Shown here: in pieces, positions 8,905 to 17,171 of the stretch
How positions within the stretch are numbered: position 1 is the first letter of the stretch
Layout of the letters: every line of letters starts with the position of its first letter
Assembly: GCF_042408735.1 (NCBI RefSeq)
Contig: NZ_JBHOQV010000150.1
Location: forward strand, 18,928 to 82,927
DNA length: 64,000 nucleotides
Direction: 5' to 3'
Source: Thermogemmatispora sp042408735
Lineage (GTDB): Bacteria; Chloroflexota; Ktedonobacteria; Ktedonobacterales; Ktedonobacteraceae
The notes under the pieces: generated by a model
Databases searched by the model: none
What the model was told of the DNA's origin: nothing
What the model saw: only the letters and a program-made list of their open reading frames with translations
Translations under genes and position numbers: made by a program

Positions 8905-9939
8905 TCAGACGCGCCCGCAGAGGGCTTTGGCCAGCTCCACCACGGCGGCAGGCGTCGGCACGGTCAAATCTTCGAGCACGGGAGAGAAGGGCACCGGCAC
9001 ATCCAGCGCACCGAGACGCTTGACCGGGGCATCGAGATAGTAGAAGGCACCTTCGTTAATGACGGCGGCAATCTCAGCGGTCACCCCATAGCTTTGATAG
9101 CCCTCGTCGACGACGATGACGCGGCCGGTCTTCCTGGCCGACTCAATCAGGGTCTGCCTGTCCAACGGCGAGGTCGTGCGCGGATCGATGACCTCGGCGC
9201 TGAGGCCGAGCTGCTCCAGCTCTTCGGCGGCGGCCAGAGCGACCTGAACCATGCTGCTGGTCGCCACGATGGTCAGGTCGCTTCCCTCGCGCTTGATATC
9301 GGCCACGCCAAAGGGAATGGTGTATTCCCCCTCGGGCACCGGCCCCTTGAGCTGGTACATCATCTTGTCCTCAAAGAAGAGGACCGGGTTATCGTCGCGA
9401 ATGGCCGTCTTCAGCAGGCCCTTGGCATCGTAGGGCGTGGAGGGCAAGACCACCTTCAGCCCGGGCACGTGGCTGAACCAGGCATGCAAGCTCTGGCTAT
9501 GCTGGGCCGCCGAGCGGCGCGTAGCCCCAAGCGTGGTGCGCACGACCAGAGGCACCTTGAGTTTGCCTCCGGACATGTAGTGCACCTTGGCCGCCTGGTT
9601 GACGATCTGGTCCATGGCCAGAGTGAGAAAGTCGCCGAACATGATGTCGATCACGGGCCGCATGCCCGTCATGGCCAGACCCACGCCGATGCCCGTAAAG
9701 CCAGCTTCAGAGATGGGGGTGTCGATGACTCGCTCGGGGCCGAACTCTTCCACGAGACCGCTGAGGACCTTGAAGGCGGTCCCAGCTTCGGCGACATCTT
9801 CGCCCAGGATGAGCACCCGCGGGTCACGGCGCATCTCTTCGGCCAGAGCCTCGCGAATGGCCTGCCCAAGGGTGATTTCGCGCAGGCCCGCGGCGGCCTG
9901 CGACGCGCTGGCTTTGTGGGAAAGACTAGGCATAGACAT
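8905..9939 (-). CDS. Thiamine-dependent 2-oxoacid/acetoin dehydrogenase E1 component, beta subunit
   Basis: 344 residues of the transketolase-like E1 beta family. Visible motifs are LILGEDVAEAG, ERVIDTPISEAGFTGIGVGLA and the RPVIDIMFGDF stretch that pairs with the alpha subunit. With E1 alpha it decarboxylates the 2-oxo substrate on thiamine diphosphate and passes the acyl group to the lipoyl arm of E2. The open frame extends to 10044, but I place the start at ATG 9939, which has GAGGTGG six bases upstream and overlaps the alpha stop by 14 bases. ATG 9933 is an alternative. The overlap implies coupled translation. Confidence 0.93.
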   Translation of the reverse strand: MSMPSLSHKASASQAAAGLREITLGQAIREALAEEMRRDPRVLILGEDVAEAGTAFKVLSGLVEEFGPERVIDTPISEAGFTGIGVGLAMTGMRPVIDIMFGDFLTLAMDQIVNQAAKVHYMSGGKLKVPLVVRTTLGATRRSAAQHSQSLHAWFSHVPGLKVVLPSTPYDAKGLLKTAIRDDNPVLFFEDKMMYQLKGPVPEGEYTIPFGVADIKREGSDLTIVATSSMVQVALAAAEELEQLGLSAEVIDPRTTSPLDRQTLIESARKTGRVIVVDEGYQSYGVTAEIAAVINEGAFYYLDAPVKRLGALDVPVPFSPVLEDLTVPTPAAVVELAKALCGRV

Positions 9940-10951
9940 GCTGGGCCACCTCTTGTGGATCAGGATAAGGAGCCTCCAGGGCGAAGCGCACCCCTGCCTC
10001 GATCGTGGCACGCACCCGCCGCTCGATCTCCGCCAACTGCTCATCTCCGGCCAGCCCCTGCTCGCTCAGCCAGGCCGCAAGAAGCTTGAGCGGATCACGA
10101 TGGGTCTTCCACCATTCCTCTTCCTCGCGCGAGCGATAGTAGCTGCGCTGGATGTCGCCAACATGGTGACCGTAGAAACGGTAGGTGTTGCAGTGCAGAT
10201 AAGCTGGCCCTTCGCCACGCCGCGCCCGCTCGACAAGCCGCGCCGCCGTCGCATAGACGGCCCGGACGTCCTGCCCGTCAACCTCCTCGGTCAGGATGCC
10301 AAAGGCCCGAGGTCGGGCCAGCATGTCGCCGGCAGTGGTCTCGCGATTAGGCGTGTACTCGTTGTAGAGGTTGTTCTCACAGACGTAGATGATCGGCAGC
10401 TTCCAGAGGGCCGCCATGTTCATGGCCTCGTAGAGCAGACCTTGCCCCAAGGCCCCGTCTCCAAAGAAGCAGACTACCACCTGAGCGCTGCCGCGCCGCT
10501 TGCAGGAGAGCGCGGCCCCTGTGGCGATGCCAGCGCTCCCGCCAACGATGGCGTTGGCCCCCAGGTTGCCGCTATCCTGGTCGGCGATGTGCATCGAGCC
10601 TCCTTTGCCGCGGCAGTAACCGGGCTGCTTGCCGAGCAGCTCGGCGAACATGCGATCGACCGTGGCACCCTTGGCTAAACAGTGGCCGTGGCCCCGATGG
10701 GTGCTGGTAATGTAGTCGTCACGGCGCAGGGCCGCGCAGACACCTACCGCTACCGCCTCTTCGCCGCTGTAGAGGTGGGCCAGGCCTGGCATCCTGGCAC
10801 TCATATACAGCTCGTTGACTTGCTCTTCAAAGAGGCGAATGGTGAGCATCTGCTCGTAAAGGCCCAGCCAAAATTGGCGCTCATCTGCCCGACTGGTTTC
10901 GTCGAGCGTCTGCGGGCGCTCCTCGGATGAGGTAATATGCTCTGAGACCAT
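9926..10951 (-). CDS. Thiamine-dependent 2-oxoacid/acetoin dehydrogenase E1 component, alpha subunit
   Basis: 341-residue E1 alpha. The thiamine diphosphate motif is present as GDGALGQG and ends in CENN, and the mobile loop with YRFYGHHVGD lies near residue 250. The early sequence (RLFEEQVNELYMSARMPGLA, then HRGHGHCLAKG) matches the acetoin/pyruvate E1 alpha family. It is the first structural gene after the GntR regulator, with overlapping E1 beta behind it. The combination with a butanediol-dehydrogenase-like gene favours acetoin; the Liv importer and the 3-hydroxyisobutyrate-dehydrogenase-like neighbour favour a branched-chain 2-oxoacid. Both remain open. Confidence 0.93.
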   Translation of the reverse strand: MVSEHITSSEERPQTLDETSRADERQFWLGLYEQMLTIRLFEEQVNELYMSARMPGLAHLYSGEEAVAVGVCAALRRDDYITSTHRGHGHCLAKGATVDRMFAELLGKQPGYCRGKGGSMHIADQDSGNLGANAIVGGSAGIATGAALSCKRRGSAQVVVCFFGDGALGQGLLYEAMNMAALWKLPIIYVCENNLYNEYTPNRETTAGDMLARPRAFGILTEEVDGQDVRAVYATAARLVERARRGEGPAYLHCNTYRFYGHHVGDIQRSYYRSREEEEWWKTHRDPLKLLAAWLSEQGLAGDEQLAEIERRVRATIEAGVRFALEAPYPDPQEVAQHVYA

Positions 10952-11053
10952 CGTCTTGCTTCTCCCGCTCCTGACTGATGCCGCGCCCTCGCTTCAGGCC
11001 CCAACTGGCATGCCCGGCCAGCCATTCCGGCCTGACGAGAGGACAACAGGATG

Positions 11054-11081
11054 AGTATATCTTAACTGCCCGACGAACAGA
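11054..11081 (-). promoter_or_regulatory. Candidate promoter for the E1 alpha operon
   Basis: On the minus strand a TATACT -10 (11059-11054) is preceded after 16 bases by TCTGTT (11081-11076). It would start about 100 bases upstream of the E1 alpha ATG. The -10 matches other promoters in this window; the -35 is weak, so regulated or activated initiation is possible. Confidence 0.4.
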
Positions 11082-11226
11082 CTCAGTGCCCCGGCAGAGA
11101 GAGAGCAGGCCGCTTGCCCGTCCGGCTGCTCCGGCACCTGGGAAAGCCGGGGGATGCCTGGCCAGATCACCCAGGATGACACAGGCAGACGCCTGCAGTC
11201 TCCATCAGCCAGTCTGGCACTCGCAC

Positions 11227-11925
11227 CTAGCCGCGGTTGGCCGTTTCTAGATCCTGTCGAACCTGGCGTAGGTGTTCCTGCATAGCGGCCCGAGCGGCCT
11301 CGGCGTCGCGGCGGCTGAGCGCCTCTAAGATGCGCTTGTGATGGTATTGGGCCCGCTCCATCGCTCCGCCGATGCGCGAGATGTGCTTGCGCTGCTCGCT
11401 GAGCAGGTCGACGATCGAGTCGACAAAAGTCAGGATGAGGCGATTGCCCGAAGCCGTTGCGAGCGTGCGATGAAAGTCGTTGTCGGCAGCGATGTAGGCA
11501 TCGACATCGTGCAGGCTGGCATCCATCTGCTCGACAACGGCGCGCAGGCGCTGCAGATGCTCCTCGGTGGCCCGCGTCGCGGCCAGGGCGGCAATGCCCG
11601 GCTCAAGCAGCTCGCGCAGCTCTACCAGGTTGGCATAGCCGTCTTCCCGCCCAACGCGCACCATTAGCTCCAGGGTCTGCTGCATGGCACGCGAGGTGGC
11701 GTTGATGACGATGGTACCGCGTCCCGGTCGCATATCCACCAGCCCCCGCTGAGCCAGGGTCTTCATGGCCTCTCTCACCGCCGTCCGACTCGCTCCGAAT
11801 TGCTCGCTTAATTCTCGCTCGCTCGGCAGGCGATCGCCGCTGCGCAGCTCGCCTCTCAGAATACGCTCTTCGATTTGCTCGGCAATCTGTTCGAACAGCT
11901 TGCTCGATTGAATGGGTGTGTACAA
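11227..11925 (-). CDS. FadR-subfamily GntR transcriptional regulator
   Basis: 232 residues. Residues 8-70 form a GntR winged helix with DRLPSERELSEQFGASRTAV and the wing MRPGRGTIV. Residues 90-225 form an FCD ligand-binding domain of helical bundle type, whose metal-binding His/Asp residues are expected around DNDFHRTL. The start is a TTG with GGAG six bases upstream; no ATG is available in frame. It precedes the E1 alpha gene and diverges from a hydroxyacid-dehydrogenase-like gene. A 19-bp inverted repeat of the GntR operator type lies between the promoter and the start, so autoregulation is likely. Such regulators usually respond to a small organic acid. Confidence 0.92.
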   Translation of the reverse strand: MYTPIQSSKLFEQIAEQIEERILRGELRSGDRLPSERELSEQFGASRTAVREAMKTLAQRGLVDMRPGRGTIVINATSRAMQQTLELMVRVGREDGYANLVELRELLEPGIAALAATRATEEHLQRLRAVVEQMDASLHDVDAYIAADNDFHRTLATASGNRLILTFVDSIVDLLSEQRKHISRIGGAMERAQYHHKRILEALSRRDAEAARAAMQEHLRQVRQDLETANRG

Positions 11926-11971
11926 TCCTTTCTCCGCTGCAGCCAGGATCTTTACCCGGTCAGAGACCAGA

Positions 11972-11990
11972 TGGTATGTTTATCATACCA
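11972..11990. promoter_or_regulatory. Probable GntR/FadR operator
   Basis: TGGTATG-N5-CATACCA is a perfect 7-bp inverted repeat with a five-base spacer. It starts right after the inferred transcription start of the GntR gene, so a bound dimer would block that transcript. Length and symmetry fit GntR/FadR operators. No second copy was found at the E1 alpha or livK leaders by eye. Confidence 0.65.
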
Positions 11991-11991
11991 A

Positions 11992-12027
11992 TGATTATAG
12001 TATAATCAGACCGTCAGCCTTTGGCAA
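11992..12027 (-). promoter_or_regulatory. GntR promoter overlapping a 17-bp palindrome
   Basis: On the minus strand TTGCCA (12027-12022) and TATACT (12004-11999) are 17 bases apart. The -10 lies within the palindrome TGATTATAGTATAATCA (11992-12008), which also offers a TATAAT on the plus strand at 12001. The element may therefore serve both the regulator and the divergent dehydrogenase gene. Confidence 0.6.
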
Positions 12028-12184
12028 CCCCCGCCCCCCGGCCGGACACCCCCATTTGCCGGGCTTCAGTTGCCAGGGTGGCCGGGTGTGGAGCCTGGGG
12101 CTGGTTTCGAGCGCTTCCCGCCCGCCAGGGTGGCGAGCGGCGAGGGAGTGGCGGTTAAACTAATAGAGTAGTAGCTGTTGCCTT

Positions 12185-12217
12185 GAGAGCGTACTCGGAG
12201 AGCGTACTCGCGCTCTC
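12185..12217. repeat. 13-bp tandem duplication with hairpin in the leader of the 12255 gene
   Basis: GAGAGCGTACTCG occurs twice in direct tandem (12185-12197 and 12198-12210). The second copy pairs with the following CGCTCTC to form a stem. It lies about 40 bases before the start codon and could affect translation or be a paired protein site. Confidence 0.4.
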
Positions 12218-12254
12218 TTAAGCAAGTCGAGAGCAGAGGAGGTTTTTGGCAACT

Positions 12255-13196
12255 ATGGCCAATCTGGGCTTCATCGGTCTTGGGGCCATGGGCGGACGCA
12301 TCGCCTCCCGTTTGCTGCAGGCCGGCCATACCCTCACGGGCTACAATCGCACTCGCGAGAAGGCAGGCTGGCTGCTGGAGGCCGGCATGCGCTGGGGAGA
12401 GAGTCCGGCGGCAGTGGCACAGGCGGCCGATGTTATTTTCAGTATGGTGGCCGATACGGCCGCCTTGCAGGCCATCACCGAGGGACCACAAGGGCTGCTC
12501 GCCGGGTTGGGACCGGGCAAGATCTATGTCGATATGAGCACGGTCAGCCCTTCGGCCAGTCGGGCGCTGGCGCAGCGCGTTGCCGAGCGCGGGGCCGCGA
12601 TGCTCGATGCTCCCGTCTCGGGAAGCACGGTCACGGTCGAACAGGGTCGGCTGGCCATTATGGTTGGCGGCGAGCGGACCATTTTTGAGCAGGTGCGCCC
12701 TATCCTGCTCGATATTGGTCCCAGGGTCAACTACGTCGGCCCCAATGGGCAGGCCGTGCTGATGAAGATCGCTATCAACCTGAGTCTGCCGATCCAGTTC
12801 CTGGCTTTTAGTGAGGGGCTGCTGCTGGCCGAGAAGGGCGGAATTCCCCGCGAAACGGCTTTTCGCGTCTGGATGGACAGCGTGGTGGCCTCGCCCGCCA
12901 TGCAGTACCGTGGCCCTTTCGTATTGGAGCGCCCGGCGGAAGCCCTCTTTTCGGTGAATATGATGCAGAAGGATCTGCTGTTGGCTCAGGAGCTGGGCCG
13001 CGAGGTTGACGTACCCCTGCCCTCGGTGGCGCTGGCCAACGAGCTGCTGACGGCGGCCCGAGCTTTGGGCCTGGGACGGGAAGACTTTGCAGTGCTCTTT
13101 GATGTGCTGGCCCACATGGCCGGCGTGACCGGCTCTCCCAGGGCAGGCCAGAACACGCCCCAGGCCGACGGAGCGGGAGAAGGCTCTGAGCGCTAG
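12255..13196 (+). CDS. NAD(P)-dependent beta-hydroxyacid dehydrogenase, 3-hydroxyisobutyrate dehydrogenase-like
   Basis: 313 residues. The N-terminal Rossmann motif is GFIGLGAMGGRIASRLL, the substrate-binding segment DAPVSGSTVTVEQGRLAIM, and the catalytic lysine lies in the GPNGQAVLMKIAINL helix. The family (HIBADH, tartronate semialdehyde reductase, GLYR) oxidises or reduces small beta-hydroxyacids with NAD(P). I chose ATG 12255, twelve bases after AGAGGAGG; the in-frame TTG at 12246 is only three bases from it. It diverges from the GntR regulator, so a role in the same pathway, for example valine-derived 3-hydroxyisobutyrate, is reasonable but not proven. The C-terminal 20 residues are probably disordered. 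Confidence 0.88.
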   Translation: MANLGFIGLGAMGGRIASRLLQAGHTLTGYNRTREKAGWLLEAGMRWGESPAAVAQAADVIFSMVADTAALQAITEGPQGLLAGLGPGKIYVDMSTVSPSASRALAQRVAERGAAMLDAPVSGSTVTVEQGRLAIMVGGERTIFEQVRPILLDIGPRVNYVGPNGQAVLMKIAINLSLPIQFLAFSEGLLLAEKGGIPRETAFRVWMDSVVASPAMQYRGPFVLERPAEALFSVNMMQKDLLLAQELGREVDVPLPSVALANELLTAARALGLGREDFAVLFDVLAHMAGVTGSPRAGQNTPQADGAGEGSER

Positions 13197-13369
13197 CGCG
13201 CGACGGCTGGGGCTTGTCCGGGCCGGTCGCATGGTCGCGGGCGCTCTGGGGAGAGGAAGGAGAGGATGCCCTGGCCAGCGGTGGACCTGCTCTGTCGGGA
13301 TCGGCAGCACTCGCTGGCCAGGCTTCTCCCACCGACCGCTATTCAGCAAGGAAGCAAGGAGGACGGCGC

Positions 13370-14650
13370 GTGACTCAAATGCTGCTGCTACAACTGGCGC
13401 TGATTGTGGCCGCTGTTCAGCTCTGCGCGCTGGCTGGTCGGCGGCTGGGACTGCCGTCGGTGATCGGCGAGATGGTGGCTGGGCTGCTGCTCGGGCCGAG
13501 CCTGCTCGGACGGCTGGCCCCGGCATTGGAGCACTGGCTTTTTCCGACCAATACTTTGGCGGGGCTGCAGGCCCTGGGAGATCTGGGCCTGATCTTCTAC
13601 CTGTTCGCCTTGGGGGCCCAGCTCGATGTCGAGCTGGCCTGGCGCCAGAGCGGCCAGGTGCTGCTGGTCTCGCTCGCGAGCATGCTCCTGCCTTTTGGCA
13701 GCGGGATTGCTCTGGCCCTGCTCTTCTGGCCCAGGCTGGCGGGACCCCAGGCCACACTGCTTACCTTCGGGCTGTTGCTCGGAACGGCCCTGGCTATTAC
13801 CGCTTTCCCGGTGCTGGCACGACTGCTGAGTGAGTGTGGCTGGCAGCAGACCCCTGTCGGCCAGGCCGCTTTGTTGTGCGCCGCTGTGGACGATGTGCTG
13901 GCCTGGTGCCTGTTGGCTTTGACTCTGGCTTTGACGCATGCCGACGGCTCCCTGCCAATGGTAGCCCTGACACTGGCCTCAACGCTGCTCTTTAGCCTGG
14001 CGGCCTTTTTGCTGCTGCGCCCGGCACTGGCCTGGCTCGCCCGGCGTGAGGTGGCTCCGCCGCTGTTGACGGTCCTGAGTTTGCTCTTGCTCTTGCTCTG
14101 CTCGTATCTGACGGGAGCAATTGGCGTCCATCCGCTGTTTGGGGCCTTTGTGATGGGCCTTTGTCTGCCACGTCGACCGGTCCTGCTGCGATTGCCGCTG
14201 GCAGTGCAGGAGATCAACGATCTGCTGTTGCTGCCTCTCTACTTCGTCTATAGCGGTCTGCGCACACACCTCGATCTGCTAGGCACAGGCCAACTCTGGC
14301 TGCTGGGCCTCCTGTTGCTGGCTGTGGCCTGCGCTGGCAAGCTGCTGGGGGGCACACTCGCCGCGCGCTGGACGGGCCTGAGCCGGACCTGGCGCCAGTC
14401 TCTAGCCCTGGGAACCTTGCTGAATGCCCGGGGCCTGGTGGAACTGATCGTGCTCAACGTCGGGCTGGACGCCGGCCTGCTCTCGCCAGCGCTCTTCAGT
14501 ATGGGCGTACTCATGGCACTGGCGACAACGGTCATGGCCTGCTGGCTGCTGCCGGCGATGGGAGTCGATGGGCCGAGGCCAGCAGCTTTTGCCACCCTCA
14601 GCCAGCAGGCCGTGCGGGAGGGAAGAGAGCCACCAGGGGCTGATCCCTAG
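13370..14650 (+). CDS. Cation/proton antiporter, CPA2 (KefB/NapA) family
   Basis: 426-residue membrane protein with about 12 hydrophobic segments. The motif LPSVIGEMVAGLLLGPSLLG near residue 28 and the paired-aspartate ion-binding sequence VDDVLAWCLLAL are diagnostic of CPA2 exchangers of K+ or Na+ for H+. There is no RCK/TrkA regulatory domain at the C-terminus, unlike KefB. The open frame reaches back to 13214, but AAGGAGG seven bases before GTG 13370 decides the start. It lies 173 bases after the dehydrogenase gene and is convergent with the next gene, with only 30 bases between stops. Confidence 0.9.
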   Translation: MTQMLLLQLALIVAAVQLCALAGRRLGLPSVIGEMVAGLLLGPSLLGRLAPALEHWLFPTNTLAGLQALGDLGLIFYLFALGAQLDVELAWRQSGQVLLVSLASMLLPFGSGIALALLFWPRLAGPQATLLTFGLLLGTALAITAFPVLARLLSECGWQQTPVGQAALLCAAVDDVLAWCLLALTLALTHADGSLPMVALTLASTLLFSLAAFLLLRPALAWLARREVAPPLLTVLSLLLLLLCSYLTGAIGVHPLFGAFVMGLCLPRRPVLLRLPLAVQEINDLLLLPLYFVYSGLRTHLDLLGTGQLWLLGLLLLAVACAGKLLGGTLAARWTGLSRTWRQSLALGTLLNARGLVELIVLNVGLDAGLLSPALFSMGVLMALATTVMACWLLPAMGVDGPRPAAFATLSQQAVREGREPPGADP

Positions 14651-14680
14651 GCTAGGCAGGCGCCATGAGACGGGCGTCTG

Positions 14681-16180
14681 TCAGCGCTCCCGACCAGCGC
14701 CCGGGGAGGCGGTCGAGGCCGGCAGAGTGCTGAGCAGGTACCGCGTTACATGGGCCAGGGCCAGCACGTCCTCGGCGTTGTAGCGGGCAATCAGCTCGAC
14801 AGGCAGGGGTTCCCCGAAGGTCCGATACTCCTCGTAGAGCAGGCCGGCCTCGAAACCATCCAGGTCGCCGCTCCAGGAGAAGCCGCACCAGCCAGCCACC
14901 TCCTTGAGCGACCAGCTCGTCAGCGGCAGCACCAGGATCTTCTTGAGCATCCGCAACAGGTCGAGCTTCGGCAGGGGCCTCCAGCGCAGCAGCAGGGGCG
15001 GTGCCCAACGGACGATCCCCTCCTCCATGGAGCGCTCGTCGAAGCAGCTACCGCTCCAGGAACAGAGGGTCGCGCCCGGATGGGCCGCGACATAGGCCAG
15101 GAAGTCCTCGAACATTGCGCGGCGACGGCTCCTATCCTCCTCGGGAACGATCCATTGACGCAGCTCCTGGCCGTCGAAAGCACCGATCAGCCACGGGTCA
15201 GGCGCGCTCCCCTTGAAAGGGCTGGGGGAGACCAGGCCGGTCTCTACGTCGTAGAAGAGCATGGATGAGGGGAATTGCGGCGTCTCCAGCCAGACGGCCC
15301 GATTCTCCTCGCAGGCACACAGGTAGCTTTCCAGCCGCCGGCGACGCAAAGGACCAAATTGAATGGCCTTGAGTACCTCCGGCGGGGCCGTGCGCAGCTC
15401 ATCCAGGCGCGTGATACCATAGGCGGCCAGCTTCTCGGCTCGCTGGGGACCAATGTGCGGCCCCCGCAGACGGGTGGGCGGCTTCAACCAGGTGACCGTC
15501 GGCGGGGAGGCCGTTGCATCCAGCTCGATCAGGGCAACGCGCGCCAGCTCGGGATTGGTGTCATCAGAGGCGGCATTGACTACCAGGCTGCCGCCTAGCA
15601 GGGCCGTTTTGCCGCCGCGCGAGTGGCAGTGTCCGCAGAGAACGAGGTCCGGCTGCTGGTCCAGCACAAAGTCTCTAAGGGCCTCTGAGCCTAGACGGCT
15701 GAAGCCGAAGCGAATGCCAATGTCGAGACGGCAGCCCGCCGGCGGCGTATGCGAGACTACCACCAAACGGCGAGCCTGCTCGCCCAGACGCCGACGGGCC
15801 TGCTCAAGGTGGCAGCGCACCTCGCCTTCCGAGTGGAGGATCCTGCCAATGGCGTTGCGCTCGCCATCACAGATGGCACCTTCGATGCCAATGAAGCCAA
15901 CGTCCTCGATCAAACATGGCTCGGCATGAAGATCACGCACCCCCGGCGCCTGCAAGATGAGGCGGTCCTCCGGCCAACAGTCGTTGCCGATGACTCCAAG
16001 CAGACCATAACGGGCATAGCCGGCCAGATGGGCAAAATAGTTTTGTTTCGGCGCGCTGAGAAAACGTCTCACATCATCTCCCCCATAGACGATGACGTCA
16101 ACGGGTGCCACGGAGCGCAGCAGCCGCTCAACAAGCTCCAACTGCTGAATGCGCCAGTCAGAAAAGAAGAAGATGCGCAT
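14681..16180 (-). CDS. Calcineurin-like phosphoesterase fused to HhH and RNase H-like nuclease domains
   Basis: 499 residues with three parts. Residues 1-230 are a metallophosphoesterase fold: SDW at 7-9, GGDD at 33-36, GND at 65-67, SHTPP at 143-147 and GHCH at 183-186. Residues 236-285 look like a helix-hairpin-helix (GPHIGPQRAEKLAAYGI). Residues 305-490 are a DEDD RNase H-like exonuclease domain of the YprB/TM0106 type: YDVET (Asp311, Glu313), LD407 and YNAED (Asp471). HhH plus RNase H normally follows a RecB-like nuclease; here a phosphoesterase takes that place. A role in nucleic-acid processing is inferred. ATG 16180 begins the phosphoesterase strand; the longer frame to 16324 looks non-coding. 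Confidence 0.8.
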   Translation of the reverse strand: MRIFFFSDWRIQQLELVERLLRSVAPVDVIVYGGDDVRRFLSAPKQNYFAHLAGYARYGLLGVIGNDCWPEDRLILQAPGVRDLHAEPCLIEDVGFIGIEGAICDGERNAIGRILHSEGEVRCHLEQARRRLGEQARRLVVVSHTPPAGCRLDIGIRFGFSRLGSEALRDFVLDQQPDLVLCGHCHSRGGKTALLGGSLVVNAASDDTNPELARVALIELDATASPPTVTWLKPPTRLRGPHIGPQRAEKLAAYGITRLDELRTAPPEVLKAIQFGPLRRRRLESYLCACEENRAVWLETPQFPSSMLFYDVETGLVSPSPFKGSAPDPWLIGAFDGQELRQWIVPEEDRSRRRAMFEDFLAYVAAHPGATLCSWSGSCFDERSMEEGIVRWAPPLLLRWRPLPKLDLLRMLKKILVLPLTSWSLKEVAGWCGFSWSGDLDGFEAGLLYEEYRTFGEPLPVELIARYNAEDVLALAHVTRYLLSTLPASTASPGAGRER

Positions 16181-16408
16181 AGAAACAAAGCTCCGTTCTG
16201 CTTTCTCCTGGCTGGTGATAGCGCGGCCCGACTGCCAGCGGTCCAGGCCGTCCCTCCTCCCTTCAAAAGCAGCCCGCTCAGACCGACCAGGCATCTCGCA
16301 TAAGCAGACGCAGGAGACGACCACTTTTTGACGATGAGGTGTTCTTTGAGCCGAGGAATCTTCTCTCTCTTGCCAGAAGCTGCCCTATGCTCAGGCGCAA
16401 TCCAACGT

Positions 16409-16437
16409 TTGCTCTTCTGATAGAAGCATGCTATATT
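16409..16437 (+). promoter_or_regulatory. Promoter for the 16574 membrane protein gene
   Basis: TTGCTC (16409-16414) and TATATT (16432-16437) are separated by 17 bases. Initiation near 16444 would give a leader of about 130 bases. The rest of the 16181-16573 gap shows no gene. Confidence 0.6.
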
Positions 16438-16573
16438 TTAGCAGCACGCAAGCAAGATGGGCTGCTGGCGACGATATCGATGAATATGTCCGAAGCGAGT
16501 TCCTCATGAAGAAGAGGAGAAGCCGTCTCACCTTGCAAGAGGGGATGGCAGGATCAACGGAGGACAGACAGCC

Positions 16574-17086
16574 ATGCTGAGAAAAATCATCCTTATAGCC
16601 GTCCTGGTAGGGCTGCCCTTCAATCTGCTCGCTGGCGGCCTCTCGCTGTTAAACCCGGAACAAGAGCCGGGCTTTTTTCTCTCCTTTCTTCTGCTCTTCA
16701 CCGCCGCCTTGCTGGCCTATGGTCTCGCCCTGACGCTCGTCCTGATCCTCCTGACGCAGCGTCTGGTTGCCAATTGGCGCCTTGTCCTGGCGGGGCAGAC
16801 GCGGCGGCTGGCCGTAAGCCGCCAGCGGAGAAGGCTTCTCCTCGCCCTCTTTGCCCAAAGAATAGGCCTCATCGCTTTTATTCTCCTGATCGCTATCGTT
16901 TTACATTTTCTTTTAAACCATGAAGCGGCGATAGGATTCGAGACCACCGTATCGGTCGTGATGCTTCTTTTACCGACGATAGTCTTTGTTATTATGCTGA
17001 GCGAGAGCGTGCTGCGCCCCAGCCTCTCGACGGCTGCCTCAGATTCCTCTTCGCCAGCCGGGCCACCAGGGGAGCCAGAGCATTAG
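16574..17086 (+). CDS. Small four-helix membrane protein, unknown function
   Basis: 170 residues that I cannot assign to a family. Four hydrophobic segments are evident at about residues 5-24, 36-63, 92-115 and 128-145. A basic cytoplasmic loop (RRLAVSRQRRR) sits between the second and third, so the N-terminus is probably inside. The C-terminal 25 residues are Ser/Pro rich and disordered. A GGAGG site lies upstream, a TTGCTC-17-TATATT promoter precedes it, and a 14-bp terminator stem follows directly, so it is a monocistronic gene. Confidence 0.7.
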   Translation: MLRKIILIAVLVGLPFNLLAGGLSLLNPEQEPGFFLSFLLLFTAALLAYGLALTLVLILLTQRLVANWRLVLAGQTRRLAVSRQRRRLLLALFAQRIGLIAFILLIAIVLHFLLNHEAAIGFETTVSVVMLLLPTIVFVIMLSESVLRPSLSTAASDSSSPAGPPGEPEH

Positions 17087-17089
17087 CTC

Positions 17090-17124
17090 GCTCGCGGGCT
17101 GGTGAGACGGACCAGCCCGCGAGC
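17090..17124. terminator. Bidirectional terminator stem between convergent genes
   Basis: GCTCGCGGGCTGGT pairs perfectly with ACCAGCCCGCGAGC across a seven-base loop. It starts three bases after the stop of the plus-strand membrane gene and lies 48 bases past the stop of the convergent gene. There is no long U-tract. Confidence 0.7.
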
Positions 17125-17171
17125 GGTGCCGGCGCCCCCATGCTCGGGCGGTGAGCAGGACCGGCAAGAGA

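Noticed and set aside
9587..10678. 363-codon plus-strand open frame
   Set aside because: Antisense shadow of the E1 alpha and beta genes, without ribosome site or domain.
12066..13757. 563-codon minus-strand open frame
   Set aside because: It is antisense to the hydroxyacid dehydrogenase and antiporter genes and has a low-complexity Arg/Pro/Gln composition typical of shadow frames.
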